The position numbers and the translations under genes are program-made. Below are positions 60,513-64,000 of a DNA stretch of 64,000 bases, piece by piece; the stretch's first letter is position 1; every line of letters starts with the position of its first letter. Under the pieces are notes generated by a model. The model was given only the letters and a program-made list of their open reading frames with translations. It searched no databases and had not been told where the DNA came from. Source of the stretch: PBB1 sp965229345. GTDB lineage: Bacteria > Pseudomonadota > Gammaproteobacteria > Burkholderiales > Burkholderiaceae_C. The stretch spans positions 3,596,001 to 3,660,000 of the forward strand of contig OZ245872.1 of the NCBI GenBank assembly GCA_965229345.1. Direction: 5' to 3'.

Positions 60513-60540
60513 ATTATTCGAACGGCAGGCGGCTTTCCAA
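60513..60540 (-). promoter_or_regulatory. Candidate sigma-70-type promoter of fliFGHIJK
   Basis: On the minus strand TTGGAA and AATAAT are separated by 16 bases, with the -10 box about 50 bases upstream of fliF. A related GATAATGG sequence sits about 70 bases before fliL (53100-53105). No sigma-28 or sigma-54 consensus stands out here. Confidence 0.4.
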
Positions 60541-60675
60541 GGATCGAGAAGCGAACCAAACCCCGGCCAGTTCGCCCCATCGTGGCGCACACGTCTGGCT
60601 ACGATGGACCCATCAAAACCTGCCGCTCGTGCGCCCGAATGAGGCGTCTGCGGCGTTGGATTCCAGGGGTACGCG

Positions 60676-61002
60676 ATGAATGTCACGCTCAAGCCGTTCG
60701 ACTTTGCCCAGGCGGTGGCCCGTGCCGGACTGAACACGCAAGGACAACCCCTGGGGAAGGCCGCCGCGGCCACGGCAGGCGGCGGATTTCAGGCCGCGCT
60801 GACGCAGGCACTGGGTGCGGTCAGCAACTCTCAGATGGAAGCGGGCCGGTTGCAGCGCGAGGTGCAACTCGACAACCCGAACGTCAGCATCGAAGAAACG
60901 ATGGTTGCGATGCAGAAGGCGCAGATCGGCTTCCAGGCCACGATCCAGGTGCGCAACAAGCTGGTCCAGGCCTACAGCGACATCATGAACATGCAGGTGT
61001 GA
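60676..61002 (+). CDS. fliE: Flagellar hook-basal body protein FliE
   Basis: A 108-residue protein joining the MS ring to the rod. The C-terminal half ETMVAMQKAQIGFQATIQVRNKLVQAYSDIMNMQV is the strongly conserved FliE region, and GGFQAALTQALGAVSNSQMEAGRL precedes it. Divergent from fliF, with 213 bases between starts. It is the only plus-strand gene of this flagellar block. Confidence 0.96.
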   Translation: MNVTLKPFDFAQAVARAGLNTQGQPLGKAAAATAGGGFQAALTQALGAVSNSQMEAGRLQREVQLDNPNVSIEETMVAMQKAQIGFQATIQVRNKLVQAYSDIMNMQV

Positions 61003-61028
61003 GGCCGGCGCTCACGACCCGCCGGACA

Positions 61029-61283
61029 TCACACCTTCTGGTCCAGGGTTTCGCCGAGCAAAGGTACGCGGCCGTAGGGTGACGGTTGCTTGGAGGCGGC
61101 TTCCAGCTGCCGCGTTTCCCAGCTCAGCCACGGGAAGCGGCGAGCAGCGGGTTCAGGGGCAGCAGGCGGCTTGCGATCCTGCTGGGACGACTGCTGCGAC
61201 GATCCGCTGGCGGCGTCGACAGGACGGACGGGGCCGACCGGCGGATCCACCGAACCGATGGGAGAAACCTTGCTGACACTCAT
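61029..61283 (-). CDS. Small protein of unknown function in the flagellar locus
   Basis: An 84-residue protein with no recognised domain. It is Pro/Ser/Gln-rich in the first half (VGPVRPVDAASGSSQQSSQQ) and ends in a compact Trp-containing segment ARRFPWLSWETRQLEAASKQPSPYGRVPLLGETL. The ATG has AGGAG at 7-base spacing, and the codon use is like the neighbours, so I regard it as real. Convergent with fliE (26 bases) and downstream of the YcgR-like gene (109 bases). No membrane segment or signal peptide. It does not match FlaG, FliT or FlgM that I can recall. Confidence 0.65.
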   Translation of the reverse strand: MSVSKVSPIGSVDPPVGPVRPVDAASGSSQQSSQQDRKPPAAPEPAARRFPWLSWETRQLEAASKQPSPYGRVPLLGETLDQKV

Positions 61284-61392
61284 GATTCACTCCTGGAATC
61301 GAGGCGGGTTGCCTGTTTCCTGGATGTCGGCGAGTGCAGATCGGACTTGACGGCATGCCGTCATCGATATGTAACAAAACGTGGGCTAGTCC

Positions 61393-62151
61393 TCAGCCTG
61401 AGGCCATCAGGCGCCGACGTTTCTGTGTCTGGTCGATGTAGCGCTGCAGCGTGCGCAGGCTGTCGTTGCTGACATTGACCATCTCGCAGCCCAGCCGGAC
61501 ACCGCCCGCGTCGTGCTGCAGCGAGGTGACGTGCTGCAACCGCAGCGGCGTGGTGATGCGGGTATCGGCATCAAGCTCGAGTTCGACGCCGTTGAGCAGC
61601 ACGCCGGGCTCGATCATCGGGACATCGTCCGGCAGGAAGAGCGCGCAGCCTCCGATGCTGACGTCGAGCACACGCAGCGCGAGCGGCATGTCGCGCAGCA
61701 TCGGGTGGTTCAGGCGGGCCGACGGCGTGTGGCGCAGCAGCGGCCGCACGCGGTAGCCGTTGCGCCGCTGGAAACGGAACATGTCGCGGGGATAGCCACA
61801 GCTGATCGCGCTGGTGCGCGTGTTGTGCACCAGCAGCAGCTCCTGGACATCGAACTGCACCTTCACGCTGTCGAGGTAGCCCACGGCCACCGCCTCGTTG
61901 CATTCGATCAGGGCCTGCAACTGCGGAGACTGGGCGTCGGCGCTGAAGCTGATGACGCCGCGTGCGGCATCGACCGTCCACAGCGTGGCGGCCACGGCCG
62001 TCCCGTTGGGTGCATTGAGATTGAGCACCACATTGGCGTCGAGCAGCTGCTTGAGCATGGCTGCAATCTCGACCGGCGCCGTGATGTGGAAGTCGTCGAG
62101 GCCGCCATGCGCGGCAGCGACAGCGTCCAGCGGCATCGGCAGCGTGTCCAT
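61393..62151 (-). CDS. YcgR-like flagellar brake protein with PilZ domain
   Basis: A 252-residue cyclic-di-GMP receptor. The N-terminal YcgR domain covers about residues 15-125 (HITAPVEIAAMLKQLLDANVVLNLNAPNGTAVAATLW). The PilZ domain follows, with the RxxxR-type motif RFQRRNGYRVRP (about 128-139) and the DxSxxG motif LDVSIGGCALFL (about 165-176). On binding cyclic-di-GMP, YcgR proteins slow the flagellar motor at the C-ring. The start ATG 62151 lies 13 bases after fliT; an in-frame ATG at 62136 is possible. Confidence 0.9.
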   Translation of the reverse strand: MDTLPMPLDAVAAAHGGLDDFHITAPVEIAAMLKQLLDANVVLNLNAPNGTAVAATLWTVDAARGVISFSADAQSPQLQALIECNEAVAVGYLDSVKVQFDVQELLLVHNTRTSAISCGYPRDMFRFQRRNGYRVRPLLRHTPSARLNHPMLRDMPLALRVLDVSIGGCALFLPDDVPMIEPGVLLNGVELELDADTRITTPLRLQHVTSLQHDAGGVRLGCEMVNVSNDSLRTLQRYIDQTQKRRRLMASG

Positions 62152-62164
62152 GGCCTGGCCGTGC

Positions 62165-62464
62165 TCAGTGCAATGTGGCGCGTGCACCGCCCAGCAGGTG
62201 GTCGAGCCCTTCGAGCCACGGCTCGGCCAGCACCCGCATCTCTGCATCGTTGACCAGGATGCGTTGCATGATGCGCGACTTCAGCTGCTTCTCCTCGCTG
62301 GCGAGCTGCTGATCCGCCGCGGCATGCTTGAGCTGCGAGATGAGCAACGCGCAAGCGCCTTCGAGCTTGACCACGGCATCCCAGTTGCCATTGCGTGCCG
62401 CCTCGAGCATGTCCTGGCTGGCGCGCTCGATGGCTTCGTAGTATTCGAGCAAGGTGGAGCTCAT
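62165..62464 (-). CDS. fliT: Flagellar export chaperone FliT
   Basis: A 99-residue helical protein in the fliD-fliS-fliT position. LLEYYEAIERASQDMLEAARNGNWDAVVKLEGACALLISQLK matches the FliT pattern (short helices, DWD-like NWDAV). It is a chaperone for FliD and can regulate flagellar gene expression in enterics. The ATG at 62464 is chosen; the longer in-frame sequence overlaps fliS and is rejected. Confidence 0.85.
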   Translation of the reverse strand: MSSTLLEYYEAIERASQDMLEAARNGNWDAVVKLEGACALLISQLKHAAADQQLASEEKQLKSRIMQRILVNDAEMRVLAEPWLEGLDHLLGGARATLH

Positions 62465-62499
62465 GGCAGTTCCGTTGGGGGTTGGTTGCGGCTGCGGCT

Positions 62500-62952
62500 T
62501 CACCCGTTGACCACTCGCTTCGGCGCTGGGGCTGCAGCCTGCGCGGCAATTTGCGACCAGGCATCGCGCAAGGGCTGCACGAGGTCGGCGCATTCCTGCA
62601 GCATGGCCTCGTCGTTGCGCAGGTTGGCCAGCGTGAGGCGACGCGACACATAGCCGTACAGCAGACCCAGGTTGGCAGCCAGCTCGCCACCGGAAGCCAT
62701 GTCCAGCGCGTCGAGCAGACCCTCCTCGACGATACGCACCGCACGGCTCACGCTGCGGCACTTCAGCTCGATGTTGTTCGTTCGCATGGCACCGCGTGCC
62801 TGGGCGATCGATTCGAGCAGTCCGTCGTAGAGCATTTCGACCAGTCGGTGCGGGTTCGCGCTATCGACAGCCGATGAAACACCGACCTCTCGATAGACGT
62901 TCGATTGACCGCTGAAACTGGCATTTCGGAAGGGGTTGGCGGCGGCAAACAT
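62500..62952 (-). CDS. fliS: Flagellin export chaperone FliS
   Basis: A 150-residue four-helix chaperone that keeps flagellin unpolymerised. VYREVGVSSAVDSANPHRLVEMLYDGLLESIAQARGAM is the family signature (Y..v.v..asp..Li.mLydg), followed by AVRIVEEGLLDALDMASGGELAANLGLLYGYVSRRL. It ends with a positively charged KRVVNG. 74 bases after fliD. Confidence 0.95.
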   Translation of the reverse strand: MFAAANPFRNASFSGQSNVYREVGVSSAVDSANPHRLVEMLYDGLLESIAQARGAMRTNNIELKCRSVSRAVRIVEEGLLDALDMASGGELAANLGLLYGYVSRRLTLANLRNDEAMLQECADLVQPLRDAWSQIAAQAAAPAPKRVVNG

Positions 62953-63026
62953 CGCTGGTGTCCTGAAGAAGTCCGAGTGCTTTTTTTATCGGCACGGCGC
63001 AGGCCGCACTTGAGCGCACGATCTCG

Positions 63027-64000
63027 TCAGGCGTCCTTCTTGTTCGTCGCAAAGAACTGCTGATTGATGTAGGTGTTGAGGCTGTTCAACTGGCTGATCT
63101 TGGTGTCGAGTGAGCCGTACTGCTGCAACAGCCTGGCCTTGGTGGCGGCAATGCGTGTCTGCAGGGCCGCCACGTCGTCGTCGTTGCGCTTGATGGAGGC
63201 CTGCAACGCCGCGGTGCGCGTGCTCACCGCGCCATCGGTCGTGGTCAGGGCCGCGGTCAGCGCTGTCAGCCGAACCGCCAGTCCCACCGATGGATCACCG
63301 GTCGTGCCCGACCCGGTGTTGGTGAAGGCCTTGGACACTTCGCTCAGGTTGCCCAGCGCCGTCGTGAGCTTGGCGTCGTTGACCAGCAGACCGCCACCGG
63401 ACTGAACCTGGATGCCGAGATCCGACAGCGTCTGGAACGTCGTGGATGCACCGCTGGGCAGCGTGATGGCCGAGCGCAGCTGCCGCTGCAGCGACAGCGT
63501 CGCCCCGTCACCTTGCAGGGTGGCCGCTGCCTTGGTGTCGGGGTCGTACTTGGTCTGCGCCGTCAGGTAGGTGTTGATGTCGTTGTAGGCCTTGACGAAA
63601 TCGGTGATGGCCTTCTTGAAGGCGTCGTTGCTGGGGCCGACCTGGATCTGCACCGGTGCGGTCGTCACCTTGGCCACGTTGAGCGAAACGCCCTCGATCG
63701 CATCGGTGAAGGTGTTGGTGGTCGATGTCACCGCCAGGCCGTTGATCGTGGCCTGCGCGTTCTTGGGCTCCACCGTCTGCGTCAGCTGGCTGACCGTCGG
63801 GGCACCCGGGTCATAGGCCAGGCTGGCCAGCGACGGTGGATCGGTGGGCAGCGTCGGCAACGCCGCGTCGGCGGTGACGGAGATGCGGATCGCGTTGGTG
63901 ATGCCGGTGGCCTTCGACTGGATGGCCAGCCGCGCACCGGAGGCATCCTTGACGATCGATGCCGTCACGCCGGCGTTCGCTGCGTTGATCTTGGCGCGCA
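63027..64000 (-). CDS. fliD: Flagellar filament cap protein FliD, C-terminal part (truncated by window edge)
   Basis: The last 324 codons of FliD are present; the frame stays open through the window edge (upstream residues ..RAKINAANAGVTASIVKDASGARL). The GTG at 63968 is internal. The INAANAGVTASI motif and the C-terminal FliD_C helix region (QTRIAATKARLLQQYGSLDTKISQLNSLNTYINQQF) identify it. It caps the growing filament and promotes flagellin polymerisation; exported by the flagellar system. fliS and fliT, which act on its chaperone network, lie directly downstream. Confidence 0.93.
   Translation of the reverse strand, partial: RAKINAANAGVTASIVKDASGARLAIQSKATGITNAIRISVTADAALPTLPTDPPSLASLAYDPGAPTVSQLTQTVEPKNAQATINGLAVTSTTNTFTDAIEGVSLNVAKVTTAPVQIQVGPSNDAFKKAITDFVKAYNDINTYLTAQTKYDPDTKAAATLQGDGATLSLQRQLRSAITLPSGASTTFQTLSDLGIQVQSGGGLLVNDAKLTTALGNLSEVSKAFTNTGSGTTGDPSVGLAVRLTALTAALTTTDGAVSTRTAALQASIKRNDDDVAALQTRIAATKARLLQQYGSLDTKISQLNSLNTYINQQFFATNKKDA

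Noticed and set aside
60495..60530. GCCGATGA near fliE as a sigma-28 -10 box
   Set aside because: No TAAAGTTT-like -35 at the required spacing; left as chance.
1..64000. CRISPR arrays, prophage, insertion sequences, toxin-antitoxin pairs
   Set aside because: No regularly spaced direct repeats, transposase, integrase or phage genes, and no small paired genes of this type were seen on either strand.

Overview
The window looks like chromosome from a high-GC, motile betaproteobacterium of the Burkholderiales, most like the Leptothrix/Rubrivivax/Ideonella/Roseateles group. This assignment is inferred from gene content and order: pepN-fbp, hemCDXY beside ppc, FlhF/FlhG/FliA polar-type flagellar genes, PEP-CTERM proteins, and long inverted repeats between operons. 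It was not confirmed by any database search. Coding is dense and I see no prophage, insertion sequence, CRISPR array or rRNA.

1-15,300 is mostly housekeeping: the tail of pepN, fbp, tRNA-Thr(CGT), a BLUF blue-light sensor, a lipoprotein, a UMF1-type MFS transporter, a CorC-type membrane protein, apaH, tRNA-Ser(TGA), a PEP-CTERM beta-propeller protein behind a sigma-54-like promoter, an OmpA-family porin, a cupin, a DUF2845 protein, an esterase-like hydrolase, argH, a LytS/LytTR two-component pair and a second PEP-CTERM protein (DUF4394 type). 15,300-22,500 holds ppc, with hemC-hemD-hemX-hemY running divergently, then tRNA-Arg(ACG).

22,500-28,300 is a CoA-thioester catabolic cluster: a divergent LysR regulator facing a MaoC/HTD2-like hydratase, an acyl-CoA dehydrogenase, a class III CoA-transferase and an MmgE/PrpD protein. 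28,300-35,200 runs on the minus strand: a small secreted protein, a COG4705 membrane protein, a GT4 glycosyltransferase, a polysaccharide deacetylase, a fatty-acid hydroxylase/sterol-desaturase protein, a surface-adhesin-E-like protein and a class V aminotransferase.

34,400-64,000 is the flagellar locus. It contains fliA-flhG-flhF-flhA, flhB, fliR-Q-P-O-N-M-L, fliK-J-I-H-G-F, divergent fliE, an unrecognised small gene, a YcgR-like PilZ brake, fliT, fliS and the 3' end of fliD. A membrane-anchored methyltransferase lies downstream of fliA. A nitrogen block interrupts the locus at 42,400-48,700: livK, livH, a livM-livG fusion, livF and amt. amt has a strong-looking sigma-54 promoter with NtrC-like boxes. 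Two long compound inverted repeats fill the only large gaps in the flagellar locus.

The least ordinary items are an FlhG that has lost its Walker A motif, an acyl-CoA dehydrogenase whose catalytic Glu appears moved to the LCAD/IVD position, the sigma-54/palindrome control region of the first PEP-CTERM gene, and the small conserved-looking gene beside fliE. I found no clearly new multi-gene system.
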